Source: CAVRXQ01 sp963831155 (GTDB lineage: Bacteria; Actinomycetota; Acidimicrobiia; Acidimicrobiales; Bog-793). From it: a DNA stretch of 64,000 nt. Location of the stretch: positions 1 to 64,000 of the forward strand of contig CAWHOY010000008.1 of NCBI GenBank assembly GCA_963831155.1, given 5' to 3'. Position numbers and translations under genes: made by a program. Each line of letters starts with the position of its first letter. The stretch's first letter is position 1. The notes beneath the pieces are model-generated. The model did not search any database. It saw only the letters and a list, made by a program, of their open reading frames with translations, and was not told the origin of the DNA. Below are positions 9,078 to 16,257 of this stretch, in pieces.

Positions 9078-10613
9078 ATGACCACAGCGGCCAACTCTGT
9101 CGACTGCGAGCCGCTCGCCGCCCTCCTCGGGCGACATGGTGCGGACGATGCAGCGCTGATCGCGCCGGAAGACAAGCGAGTCCTCACCTACGGGCAGGTC
9201 GCGGCTCGTGTTGAGACACTTGCGGGCCGGTTGGCCACAGTCGGCGTCCGACGCGGAGATCGCGTCGCCCTCGCGCTTCCCAACGGACCCGAGTTCATCG
9301 AACTCGTGCTGGCCATCACCGCGCTCGGAGCTGCGGCAGCACCGCTTAACCCGGCATATACCGAGAGCGAGTTCACCTACTACTTGAGTGACATCAATCC
9401 GCGTCTCGTGCTACTCGGGCTGAACCAGCCGACCGCCGAGCGAGCAGCCCAGAACATCGGGACCGTGATCGTCACCGTCACGACCGAGGGGGACGGATCG
9501 CCTGCGCTGATAGTCGAAGGGACCGGGGTCCGCGAGGAGGCGCCGTTCGAGCCGGGCGGGCAAGACGATGTCGCCATTGTGCTTCACACGAGCGGCACGA
9601 CGAGTCGTCCGAAGCAGGTTCCGCTTCTCCAGCGGAATCTGATGGCCTCGGCACGCGCGATCGCGACGCACTACCGGCTCGATGAGACGGACGTCTCTTT
9701 CTGCGTGATGCCGCTCTTCCACGTGCACGGGCTCGTCGCTTCTGCTTTCGCTTCCCTCGGCGCAGGCGGGACCTGTGTCATTCCTCGTCGGTTCACCCCA
9801 CACCGATTCTGGGCACAAGCGCGCGAGCGTGGCACCACCTGGCTGTCAGCAGGCCCGACCCTGCACCAGATGATTTTGGACAAGGTCGACGCCATCGGAG
9901 CACCTGACACGCTTCGTTTCGTCCGCTCGTGCAGCTCCGCGCTGTCACCCTCCCTGCTGGCACGAGCTGAGGACATTTACCGAGTACCGATGTTGGAGGC
10001 GTACGGCATGACTGAGGCGAGTCACCAAATGGCCTCCAATCCCTTGCCACCTAGACAGCGTGTGCCGGGATCGGTCGGCGTGCCGACCGGAACCGAGATC
10101 GGCATCGTAGACAAAGAGCTCAGCTTCCTTCCCGAGGGAAACTCGGGCGAGGTTGTCATCCGCGGCCCGGGAGTTACCCCCGGCTATGTGAACAACGTCG
10201 AAGCGAACGCAGAGGCCTTCTTTGGCGATGGCTGGTTCCGTACTGGTGATTTCGGCGCGCTAGAGGGTGGCTATCTCCGACTCGAAGGCCGCTTAAAGGA
10301 ACTCATCATCCGCGGCGGCGAGAAGATCTCTCCACTCGAAGTCGAGGCAGTGTTGCTCTCTCATCCGGCGGTGCGCGAGGCGGTTTGTTTCGGTGTTGGT
10401 GATGAGAAGTACGGTGAAACGGTGTCGGCAGCTGTCACCCTCGCTCAAGATGTGGATACTCAGACGCTTATCGGTCACTGCCGCGAGCACCTCGCCGCGA
10501 TCAAGGTTCCGACGACGGTCTTCGTTCTCAGCGAGATCCCGCGCACTCCGACGGGCAAAGTACAGCGGCGGCGGATGGCGAACCTCCTGTCCGAGCCGAG
10601 ACACGCACCGTGA
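9078..10613 (+). CDS. AMP-dependent acyl-CoA synthetase, oxalyl-CoA-synthetase-like
   Basis: A 511-residue ANL-superfamily enzyme that activates a carboxylate as acyl-AMP and then as the CoA thioester. The P-loop-like motif is HTSGTTSRPKQ (about residue 173). The segment VMPLFHVHGLVAS, a TWLSAGPTLHQ block and the YGMTEASHQMASNPLPP motif resemble fungal/plant oxalate-CoA ligases more than long-chain FadD enzymes. The A8 hinge motif is GRLKELIIRGGEKI and the catalytic A10 lysine sits in PRTPTGKVQRR. The stop overlaps the next start (GTGA), so it is co-transcribed with a PanE-like reductase. Oxalate or another short dicarboxylate is a guess from these motifs. Confidence 0.8.
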   Translation: MTTAANSVDCEPLAALLGRHGADDAALIAPEDKRVLTYGQVAARVETLAGRLATVGVRRGDRVALALPNGPEFIELVLAITALGAAAAPLNPAYTESEFTYYLSDINPRLVLLGLNQPTAERAAQNIGTVIVTVTTEGDGSPALIVEGTGVREEAPFEPGGQDDVAIVLHTSGTTSRPKQVPLLQRNLMASARAIATHYRLDETDVSFCVMPLFHVHGLVASAFASLGAGGTCVIPRRFTPHRFWAQARERGTTWLSAGPTLHQMILDKVDAIGAPDTLRFVRSCSSALSPSLLARAEDIYRVPMLEAYGMTEASHQMASNPLPPRQRVPGSVGVPTGTEIGIVDKELSFLPEGNSGEVVIRGPGVTPGYVNNVEANAEAFFGDGWFRTGDFGALEGGYLRLEGRLKELIIRGGEKISPLEVEAVLLSHPAVREAVCFGVGDEKYGETVSAAVTLAQDVDTQTLIGHCREHLAAIKVPTTVFVLSEIPRTPTGKVQRRRMANLLSEPRHAP

Positions 10614-11605
10614 GATTTGTCGTGCTCGGCGCTGGAGCGATCGGTGCCTATGTTGGCGCGTCGCTTGCCCGCGGAGGCTCAGATGTCAGGCTCATAGCCC
10701 GCGGAGCGCATCTCGAGGCGATGCAGAAGCACGGCGTACGCGTGCGCTCACCGCGGGGTGACTTCACTGCCCATCCCGTCGCCACCGACAAACTCGAGGC
10801 TGTGTCCGATGCGGACGTCGTGTTTGTTGCCCTCAAGGCCTATAGCTTGAGCGAACTCGCTCCGCGCCTCGGTGCGCTGCTCGGCCCGCGAGTTGCGACA
10901 ATTTGGGCGCAGAACGGGATCCCCTGGTGGTATTTCCAGTCCGAGCCCGGTCCCCTCGGGGCGATGGTTCTAGAAAGCGTCGATCCCGGTGCCACAATCT
11001 CGCGTTCGATCCGGCCCGAGCACAACGTGGGCTGTGTTGTCTATTGCTCGGCCGAGATTGCCGAACCGGGCGTGATTCGGCACATAGAGGGAACGCGATT
11101 CGCGATAGGCGAGCCAGACGGATCGATCAGTGCGCGGTGTCGCGAGATTTCAGAGGCCTTTGTGGCGGGCGGCCTGAAGGCGCCAGTCGAGACGCGGCTT
11201 CGGGACCAGATCTGGTTGAAGCTTGTCGGCAACGTCGCCTTCAATCCTGTCAGTGCTCTCACCGGCGCCACGTTGGGTGAACTTGGAGATCTTCCAGAGA
11301 TGGTCGAGTTGCTCCGCCAGCTAATCGAGGAAACGGCGACCGTTGCCGAGCGACTCGGCATCCGATTTCCCGTTTCCTTGGACCGGCGTCTCGCCGCCGG
11401 CCTGGCCATAGGCAGCCACAAGACTTCGATGTTGCAGGATTTCGAGGCCGGCAAGCGGCTCGAGTTCGAATGCATGACCGGCGCAGTCGTCGAACTGGCA
11501 AACCGACTCGGCATCGAGGTCCCCCACCTTCAGACCATCCATGCGTGCACGAAGCTGCTCGATCAGCAAAACGCGCAGATGCCCTTAACGCTCTCGACGA
11601 CTTGA
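10610..11605 (+). CDS. Ketopantoate reductase-like (PanE/ApbA family) oxidoreductase
   Basis: This 331-residue protein starts at a GTG overlapping the ligase stop. The N-terminal Rossmann motif is VVLGAGAIGAYVG and is followed by an LIARG segment, as in NADPH-binding ApbA-family proteins. The mid-region has QNGIPWW and the C-terminal helical domain carries KLVGNVAFNPVSALTG, including the catalytic-type Lys and the Asn-Ala-type loop. The family reduces 2-dehydropantoate in CoA biosynthesis. In this catabolic context it more likely acts on another 2-oxo or 2-hydroxy acid, since neither panB nor panC is nearby. It shares an operon with the ligase and probably the FAH hydrolase 41 bp downstream. 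Confidence 0.85.
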   Translation: MRFVVLGAGAIGAYVGASLARGGSDVRLIARGAHLEAMQKHGVRVRSPRGDFTAHPVATDKLEAVSDADVVFVALKAYSLSELAPRLGALLGPRVATIWAQNGIPWWYFQSEPGPLGAMVLESVDPGATISRSIRPEHNVGCVVYCSAEIAEPGVIRHIEGTRFAIGEPDGSISARCREISEAFVAGGLKAPVETRLRDQIWLKLVGNVAFNPVSALTGATLGELGDLPEMVELLRQLIEETATVAERLGIRFPVSLDRRLAAGLAIGSHKTSMLQDFEAGKRLEFECMTGAVVELANRLGIEVPHLQTIHACTKLLDQQNAQMPLTLSTT

Positions 11606-11645
11606 GCCAGCGCGTTTCGCGGCCGAGAGAATCCTCGCATATGGC

Positions 11646-12443
11646 ATGCCGCTGAACTCAATGCACCCCGTCGCAAAGTGGATCCGCTTTGAGGACGCTG
11701 CGCACCGCATCGGCTTTGGCACTGTCGACGATGACGAAGTGGTCGTCCACGCCGGCGACATGTTCACGGGTGCCGAGCCCACTGGTGAGCGGGTGCCGCT
11801 CGAATCAGTCGAGGTGCTCATTCCGTGCGTGCCCACCAAGATGATCGCCTTATGGAACAACCTGCGAGGAGCGGCCGAAAAGGCGGGATTAGGTACACCG
11901 ATTGAACCTCTGTATTTTCTAAAGGCCCCGTCATCACTCGTTCCTCATCGCGCCAGGGTGATGAGACCGTCGTCGTATTCAGGTCGCATTCTTTATGAGG
12001 GAGAGCTCGGGGTGGTCATCGGCAAAACGTGTGTCGATGTTGCCCTCGAAGACGTTGACGATGTCGTGTTCGGTTTCACCTGCGTGAACGATGTCACGGC
12101 GCTCGATCTCATTAAGGCGGATCCGTCATTCGCTCAGTGGGCGCGCGCAAAGGGTTTCGATACGTTCGGTGCCATCGGGCCGGTAATCGCATCGGGCCTC
12201 GATCCCGACGCGTTGCGCGTGACGACGTTGGTCGGGGGAAAGGTCCGACAGGACTACCGAGTGAGCGACATGTTCTTTTCGCCACGCCAGCTCGTCAGCC
12301 TCATCTCTCGTGACATGTCGTTTTCGCCGGGCGATGTGATCGCCTGTGGCACGTCTGTCGGAGCTCTGCCCATGCGCCCTCAGGTTCCCATCGAAGTGAA
12401 TATCGAGGGAATCGGGGTGCTGAGCAACTGTTTGGGCGATTGA
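11646..12443 (+). CDS. Fumarylacetoacetate hydrolase (FAH) family protein
   Basis: A 265-residue FAH-fold enzyme. The metal-binding glutamates lie in LYEGELGVVIGK (about residue 118), with the later Asp in the FTCVNDVTALDL segment. The C-terminal half contains DTFGAIGPVI, a FFSPRQLVSLIS helix and the SFSPGDVIACGTSVG loop. Family members cleave C-C bonds of 1,3-diketo acids, or isomerise and decarboxylate dienoates such as 2-hydroxyhepta-2,4-diene-1,7-dioate in aromatic breakdown. It follows the ligase and the PanE-like gene and completes a plausible three-gene cassette for a dicarboxylic intermediate. The precise substrate is unknown. Confidence 0.85.
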   Translation: MPLNSMHPVAKWIRFEDAAHRIGFGTVDDDEVVVHAGDMFTGAEPTGERVPLESVEVLIPCVPTKMIALWNNLRGAAEKAGLGTPIEPLYFLKAPSSLVPHRARVMRPSSYSGRILYEGELGVVIGKTCVDVALEDVDDVVFGFTCVNDVTALDLIKADPSFAQWARAKGFDTFGAIGPVIASGLDPDALRVTTLVGGKVRQDYRVSDMFFSPRQLVSLISRDMSFSPGDVIACGTSVGALPMRPQVPIEVNIEGIGVLSNCLGD

Positions 12444-12771
12444 CACGCGACGTCGTTCAGGGGGGTTGAACACGAATCGCTACGGAACGTGCGGCCCGTG
12501 GTCCCCAAGACAACGCACCGATCGTGCAGGATGCTCATAGAGGAACTGTGCGCCGCTCGCGATTGATTGTTCGACGAGCGTTTGCACGCACTTGTCTGCA
12601 TCAAGGCGACCTGCTCCGGACAGTAGACGACTTCGCTCTCGAACCGGAGGCCGCGCCACCGTACGTCGGCCTCAGATAGGGAAAGCCGAGAGTGCCTGTG
12701 GCCGGGTCCCCGTGAAGTGAGCCACGCGTTGTGCGAGTCCAACGCCCATCATTGGGCAGGAGGACAGCACG

Positions 12772-13050
12772 ATGAAGCACCGTCATCACAGCCCCGAACA
12801 GATCGTGAGGAAGCTCGCCGAAGCAGACAAGCTCCTCGCTGAAGGAAAAGACGTCGATGAAGTCGCCCGGCAGCTCGAGATCTCCGAGTCGACCTTCCAC
12901 CGTTGGCGCAATCAATACGGCGGCATGAAGGCCGACGACGCGAAGCGCCTGCGCGAGCTTGAGAAAGAGAACAGCCGGCTGAAAAAGCTCCTCGCCGAAG
13001 CCGAGCTCGACAAGGCGATGCTGAAGGAGTTGGCTGAGGGAAACTTCTGA
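12772..13050 (+). CDS. IS3-family transposase OrfA (DNA-binding subunit)
   Basis: A 92-residue protein starting MKHRHHSPEQIV. Residues about 20-50 form a helix-turn-helix (VDEVARQLEISESTFHRWRNQYGG), followed by a leucine-zipper-like coiled coil (LRELEKENSRLKKLLAEAEL) that mediates dimerisation and interaction with the OrfAB fusion. It ends in EGNF just after the presumed frameshift signal, as in IS3 elements of this group. OrfA binds the terminal repeats. A GGAGGA stretch ten bases upstream serves as the ribosome binding site. Confidence 0.9.
   Translation: MKHRHHSPEQIVRKLAEADKLLAEGKDVDEVARQLEISESTFHRWRNQYGGMKADDAKRLRELEKENSRLKKLLAEAELDKAMLKELAEGNF
13038..13044 (+). promoter_or_regulatory. 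Probable -1 frameshift heptamer GGGAAAC
   Basis: The heptamer fits X-XXY-YYZ in the OrfA frame (G GGA AAC) two codons before the OrfA stop. Slipping back one base leads directly into the OrfB frame, which reads KLLTPDRRRRAV. Programmed -1 frameshifting is the known route to the OrfAB transposase in IS3 elements. Confidence 0.6.
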
Positions 13051-13913
13051 CCCCGGACCGCCGAAGGAGAGCCGTCCATCGGCTCGAGGAACGGTTCGGG
13101 GTCTCTGAGAGAAGGGCGTGTCTGGTCACCGGACAGTCGCGCTCGACTCAGCGCCTCCCGGTTCCCGTCCCATCCGATGACGAGCTCGCCCTCAGAGCGT
13201 GGCTGCGCGACTTCTCGCGTCGCCGTCCCCGCTGGGGATGGCGCAGAGCGGCGACCGAGGCGAGAGGAGAGGGATGGCGCGTGAACGACAAGCGCATCCA
13301 CCGCCTGTGGCGAGAAGAAGGCCTGCGTGTGCCCCATCGCAAGCGCAAGAAGCCCCTGCGGGGCATCGGTGTCCACGTCGGCGCGATGTGCCCGATTCGA
13401 CCGAACGTCGTCTGGGCGGCGGACTTCCAGTTCGATCAGACGAGCAACGGCCGCACGATCAAGATCTTGAACCTCATCGACGAGTTCACAAGAGAAGCGC
13501 TTTCGACCGAGGTCGCCAGGTCGATCGACGCCGACCACGTCGTCTCGGTCTTGGACAAGATCGCGAAAGAACGCGGCCACCCCGCGTATCTCCGCTTCGA
13601 CCACGGACCGGAGTTCATCGCCTACGCGGTCGCCGACTGGTGCCGCTTCAACGGTGCACGAACGATCTTCATCGATCCCGGATCACCATGGCAGAACGGC
13701 TGGATCGAGTCGTTCAACGGGCGCATGCGCGACGAGCATTTGAACGGTCAGCTCTTCGACACCGTGTTCGAGGCACAGGTGCTCACCGAGGACTGGCGCG
13801 TCGACTACAACATGAACCGACCGCACAGCGCCCACGGCTGGAAGACACCAGCTGCGTTCGCCGCGGAGTGGACCATCACCCACCAACCAACACTCGCAGA
13901 ACGAGTGGCTTAG
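13044..13913 (+). CDS. IS3-family transposase OrfB (DDE integrase domain, made as OrfAB fusion)
   Basis: Open in the -1 frame from the OrfA end through to the TAG at 13911. The N-terminal part has the helical HTH_21-like region (RLEERFGVSERRACLV, then RIHRLWREEGLRV). The catalytic rve domain shows the first Asp in VVWAADFQFDQ, the second in YLRFDHGPEFIA, and the Glu in QNGWIESFNGRMRDE, spaced as in IS3 DDE transposases. The ending YNMNRPHSAHGWKTPAAFA is typical. No good start codon lies at its head, which supports production by frameshift from OrfA. The first ATG-type start, at 13281, would remove part of the helical region. Confidence 0.88.
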   Translation, partial: LLTPDRRRRAVHRLEERFGVSERRACLVTGQSRSTQRLPVPVPSDDELALRAWLRDFSRRRPRWGWRRAATEARGEGWRVNDKRIHRLWREEGLRVPHRKRKKPLRGIGVHVGAMCPIRPNVVWAADFQFDQTSNGRTIKILNLIDEFTREALSTEVARSIDADHVVSVLDKIAKERGHPAYLRFDHGPEFIAYAVADWCRFNGARTIFIDPGSPWQNGWIESFNGRMRDEHLNGQLFDTVFEAQVLTEDWRVDYNMNRPHSAHGWKTPAAFAAEWTITHQPTLAERVA

Positions 13914-14118
13914 TTATCGGGTCCCGGTCACCTGCAATTGCACAGTTCGAGTGTCGCGCTAAGCCGATTGAGCTGAGGTTTGGAACCATGATCGACTCCG
14001 CCTGTTTGATATAGGAGCTTCTCGCGCGAATCCGCCTCGAGGTCACTCCAGAGCTGAAGACTCCGACCCGCGAAGCGGACGTAGAACGGATCGGGATAGC
14101 TCAGCCGAAATATCCGCG

Positions 14119-14255
14119 AATGACCCGAGGCGACCACTCGTGACCCGTCGTGAATGAAAGTGCAGGTCAACGCGTCTATCTGGACCTATGGCAAACCCTC
14201 ATTACCGGGCTGGCGCTGCCTGGCAGTCGAGAGGTTCGGGGGTTCGAGTCCCCTC
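14119..14255 (+). repeat. Copy B of the ~136-bp repeat with tRNA 3'-end-like terminus
   Basis: The counterpart of 6812-6947, in direct orientation and highly similar throughout. It ends with a T-arm-like GGGGGTTCGAGTCCCCTC followed by GCCTCCACC, as in the 3' strand of a tRNA (a Ser-type acceptor would fit). Its left edge coincides with the point where the sarcosine-oxidase-like pseudogene loses its N-terminus, so the repeat probably marks a recombination boundary. Confidence 0.6.
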
Positions 14256-14267
14256 GCCTCCACCGGT
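14251..14267 (+). repeat. 17-bp direct repeat CCCTCGCCTCCACCGGT, left copy
   Basis: Identical to 15546-15562. The two copies bracket the IS481 element and contain the tRNA-3'-end-like GCCTCCACC, so they resemble core attachment-site sequences. Confidence 0.6.
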
Positions 14268-14296
14268 GCGATGTCTCGAGACATCGGCGAAGGTGT
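14265..14296 (+). repeat. 32-bp direct repeat with a palindromic core, left copy
   Basis: Identical to 15608-15639. The core GATGTCTCGAGACATC is a perfect 16-bp palindrome, and the repeat runs into the left inverted repeat of the IS481 element. The right copy lies about 100 bp beyond the IS. Confidence 0.6.
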
Positions 14297-15506
14297 TTCA
14301 AGACATCGTAGAGACCCATCCGAGGCTTAGCGGGTGGTAGTCGCGGTGCCGCTCGAGGCTCAGCTTCCGTAGGAGATCGCCCTCGGTCGACACGATCCGC
14401 ACCTCGGCATCGGCGATCAACAACACGACGCGGCGGTTCCTGTGAGCGACTCCCATTCCGATGTGACGAAGTTTTGACTCGTAACGGACGGTGAGCTTGC
14501 CGAAGCGGTCGACGCGATCGTGACGGATCCGAAAGTGCGTGTCGGGGTCGTCTTTCTCGGGGTGCGCCTTCACCTTCGCTTCGTAGACCTCGCGGGGAGT
14601 GTGCCGGGAAAGTGATCGGTGTGGGCGTTCGTTGTTGTAGTAGGCGACGAAGCGATCGAGCTGTGCTTGGAGCTCGGGGATCGAGCGGGCGAGGGGCTGT
14701 CGAGCCAAGTACTTCTTCACCGTCTGGTGGAACCTCTCGACTTTTCCGCAGGTCTGGGGATGGTTCGGCTTGGAGTGCTTAAAGACGATGCCCAAGCGCT
14801 CGAGCTCCGACTCGAACAGCACCCGACCCAAGCGGTACTTGCCGGTGTAGATCGCGCCGTTGTCCGTGAGCACCGACAACGGCGTGCCATGGGCCCTGCG
14901 TGCCTGATGGAAGATGCGGCAGACGTCAGTGGTCTTCGTCACCGGAAGTGCCACCGAGGCGATGCACAGCCGGCTGTGGTCGTCGATGAAGTTCACGATC
15001 TCGACTTTGTGTCCATTGCCGATTGTCCAATGCGTCATGTCCGACTGCCAGCACTCGTTCGGCAGTGCCGCTTCGAATCGCACATAGGAGGACTTCGGTC
15101 GCTTTCTCGGTTGGGTGGTGACGAGCCCTCGTCGGACGAGGACGCGGTTGATCGTCGACACCGACGGAGAAGAGCCCAGCTGACGCGCTAAGTGGAACTC
15201 GATCGTCTGCGCCCCGGCGTCGAGGCCTTCGTCGCTGAGGCGTTTCCGCAGCCGGACGATCTCGTCTTCAATTGCCAGTGGGATCTGGGTGGGAGAGCGC
15301 TTCGGGCGCTTCGAGCGCGGCAAGAGGCCCGCTTCGCCCTCGGCCGCGTAACGGGACAGCAGGCGGTAGATCCAGGAGAAATGGACGCCGTGTGTGGCGG
15401 CGAGCTCGAGGACAGGCCGGCCCTCGCGCAAGTGTGCCTCGACCAGGAACCGTGCCTTGTCCACCGGCGAACTCCCCTCAAGAAGATTCGCCGATGTCTT
15501 GACACA
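14294..15506 (-). mobile_element. IS481-family insertion sequence, about 1213 bp
   Basis: The terminal inverted repeats read TGTTTCAAGACATCG at 14294 and, inward from 15506, TGTGTCAAGACATCG. They enclose one transposase gene whose stop codon lies inside the left repeat, a usual IS481 layout. No clear target duplication is visible, but the ends are embedded in larger direct repeats, suggesting repeated rearrangement at this spot. Confidence 0.8.
14298..15464 (-). CDS. IS481-family transposase
   Basis: A 388-residue single-ORF transposase from a GTG at 15464, preceded by GGGGAG seven bases upstream. An N-terminal HTH region (LELAATHGVHFSWIYRLLSRY) is followed by a second HTH with PSVSTINRVLVRRGLV. 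The DDE domain has Asp in NECWQSDMTHW, Asp in LSVLTDNGAIYTG and Glu in CGKVERFHQTVKKYL, followed by the YYNNERPHRSL motif. The C-terminal ~90 residues form the extra DNA-interacting domain common in this family. It is intact and shows no frameshift, unlike several neighbours. Confidence 0.9.
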   Translation of the reverse strand: MDKARFLVEAHLREGRPVLELAATHGVHFSWIYRLLSRYAAEGEAGLLPRSKRPKRSPTQIPLAIEDEIVRLRKRLSDEGLDAGAQTIEFHLARQLGSSPSVSTINRVLVRRGLVTTQPRKRPKSSYVRFEAALPNECWQSDMTHWTIGNGHKVEIVNFIDDHSRLCIASVALPVTKTTDVCRIFHQARRAHGTPLSVLTDNGAIYTGKYRLGRVLFESELERLGIVFKHSKPNHPQTCGKVERFHQTVKKYLARQPLARSIPELQAQLDRFVAYYNNERPHRSLSRHTPREVYEAKVKAHPEKDDPDTHFRIRHDRVDRFGKLTVRYESKLRHIGMGVAHRNRRVVLLIADAEVRIVSTEGDLLRKLSLERHRDYHPLSLGWVSTMS

Positions 15507-15739
15507 TCACGGGGTCAGAATTCGCTTATGTCCTGAACTCGTAGACCCTCGCCTCCACCGGTAGGCCTATGCCCCATTGAGTGGACCGCTTTTTGGGGTT
15601 CAGGTCAGGTGCGATGTCTCGAGACATCGGCGAAGGTGTCTTCGAGACTGGTGTAGCGATCGCCGTCAACGGCGGCGCGTACATGGATTGACCTCGACCG
15701 GATCCCACGACGGGAACACACGGCAGAAAGGAGCAGCGC
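15507..15739. other. Gene-free stretch with right-hand repeat copies
   Basis: This stretch holds the right copies of the 17-bp repeat (15546-15562) and the 32-bp palindromic repeat (15608-15639). No gene is seen. The palindrome half-sites again resemble degenerate IS481 ends, so this may be the scar of a second, lost IS copy. Confidence 0.5.
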
Positions 15740-16153
15740 TCACGGACGAAGGCCGACCTGTTGTTCAAAGTCGACCCCATCGCGGTAGTCGACTCGGTGG
15801 ATGATCCTGCCGCTTGTCACCTCAAACCAAAAAACTCCCCGGATGCTGAAGGGCTTTGGGCTGCTTTCGGTGTCGTCGGCGACGTCACGCCAGCGCGCCG
15901 ACATCCGGTAGGCGACGACGACTTCGTCGGCGACCGCAACGATTTGCTCGATCTCGTAATGCAGGTCCTGCATCGAGCGGAAGAATCCGTCGAGCCGCTT
16001 CCGGTACTCGTCCCGCCCGCGAATGCTGTTACCCCGCTGCGAAATGTGCTCGTTGAAGAAATCATCGCCGACCAGCGCAGCCACGGCATCTGCATCGCGG
16101 TCGTTTAGCGAGCGGATGTATGCCTCAACGACGGCAGACGGGTCGTGGACCAT
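15740..16153 (-). CDS. SnoaL-like/NTF2-fold protein
   Basis: A 137-residue protein from the ATG at 16153; longer starts add an Arg-rich tail without homology. It begins VVEAYIRSLNDRDADAVAALVGDDF, then has GRDEYRKRLDGFF and a VVAYRMSARW strand, and ends with IRGVFWFEV and the IIHRVDYRDG turn. This is the cone-shaped alpha+beta fold shared by polyketide cyclases (SnoaL), ketosteroid isomerases and many ester- or epoxide-processing proteins. Catalytic residues vary, so no reaction can be assigned. It is transcribed divergently from the amidohydrolase 105 bp away and may share its regulation. Confidence 0.75.
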   Translation of the reverse strand: MVHDPSAVVEAYIRSLNDRDADAVAALVGDDFFNEHISQRGNSIRGRDEYRKRLDGFFRSMQDLHYEIEQIVAVADEVVVAYRMSARWRDVADDTESSPKPFSIRGVFWFEVTSGRIIHRVDYRDGVDFEQQVGLRP

Positions 16154-16257
16154 TGGAATCGTGTGAGGCTCGCCGTCTGTCTCTGCCACTCGCCTACGGT
16201 AGCGCCAGTGAGACAAACGGAGCAGCCGAGATCGCGTAACGCGCCAGGACAAAACCA

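Larger units (their letters stand above)
12699..13930 (+). mobile_element. IS3-family insertion sequence, 1232 bp, 4-bp target duplication
   Basis: The element carries two overlapping ORFs in the IS3 layout. Its ends form imperfect inverted repeats: the left begins TGGCCGGGTCCC and the right, read inward, begins TGACCGGGACCC; both later share an AGCCAC core and CGTT. The tetranucleotide CCTG flanks both ends (12695-12698 and 13931-13934). Removing the element and one CCTG restores the reading frame of the interrupted sarcosine-oxidase-like gene. The element appears intact and may be mobile. Confidence 0.85.
12490..14136 (-). pseudogene. Sarcosine oxidase/N-methyl amino acid oxidase-like gene, split by an IS3 element
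   Basis: Two minus-strand pieces belong together. Piece one (13931 to about 14136) begins at GHSRIFRLSYPDPFYV, the region right after the FAD-binding N-terminus of monomeric sarcosine oxidases, and continues with LWSDLE and TGGVDHG. Piece two (12698 down to about 12490) has LSEADVRWRGL, VVYCPEQ and, after a frame change near 12595, QTLVEQSIASGAQFLYEH. Removing the IS and one CCTG duplicate joins the pieces in frame. The FAD motif and the C-terminal flavin-attachment half are both missing, so the gene was already truncated. Loss of the N-terminus coincides with the start of repeat B. Confidence 0.6.

Noticed and set aside
8695..9078. 127-codon plus-strand open frame upstream of the ligase
   Set aside because: It has no recognisable motif, no ribosome site and irregular composition; it occupies the promoter region of the divergent genes.
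10610..11605. True pantothenate-pathway panE
   Set aside because: The fold fits, but no other pantothenate gene is near and the operon partners are catabolic, so no gene symbol is given.
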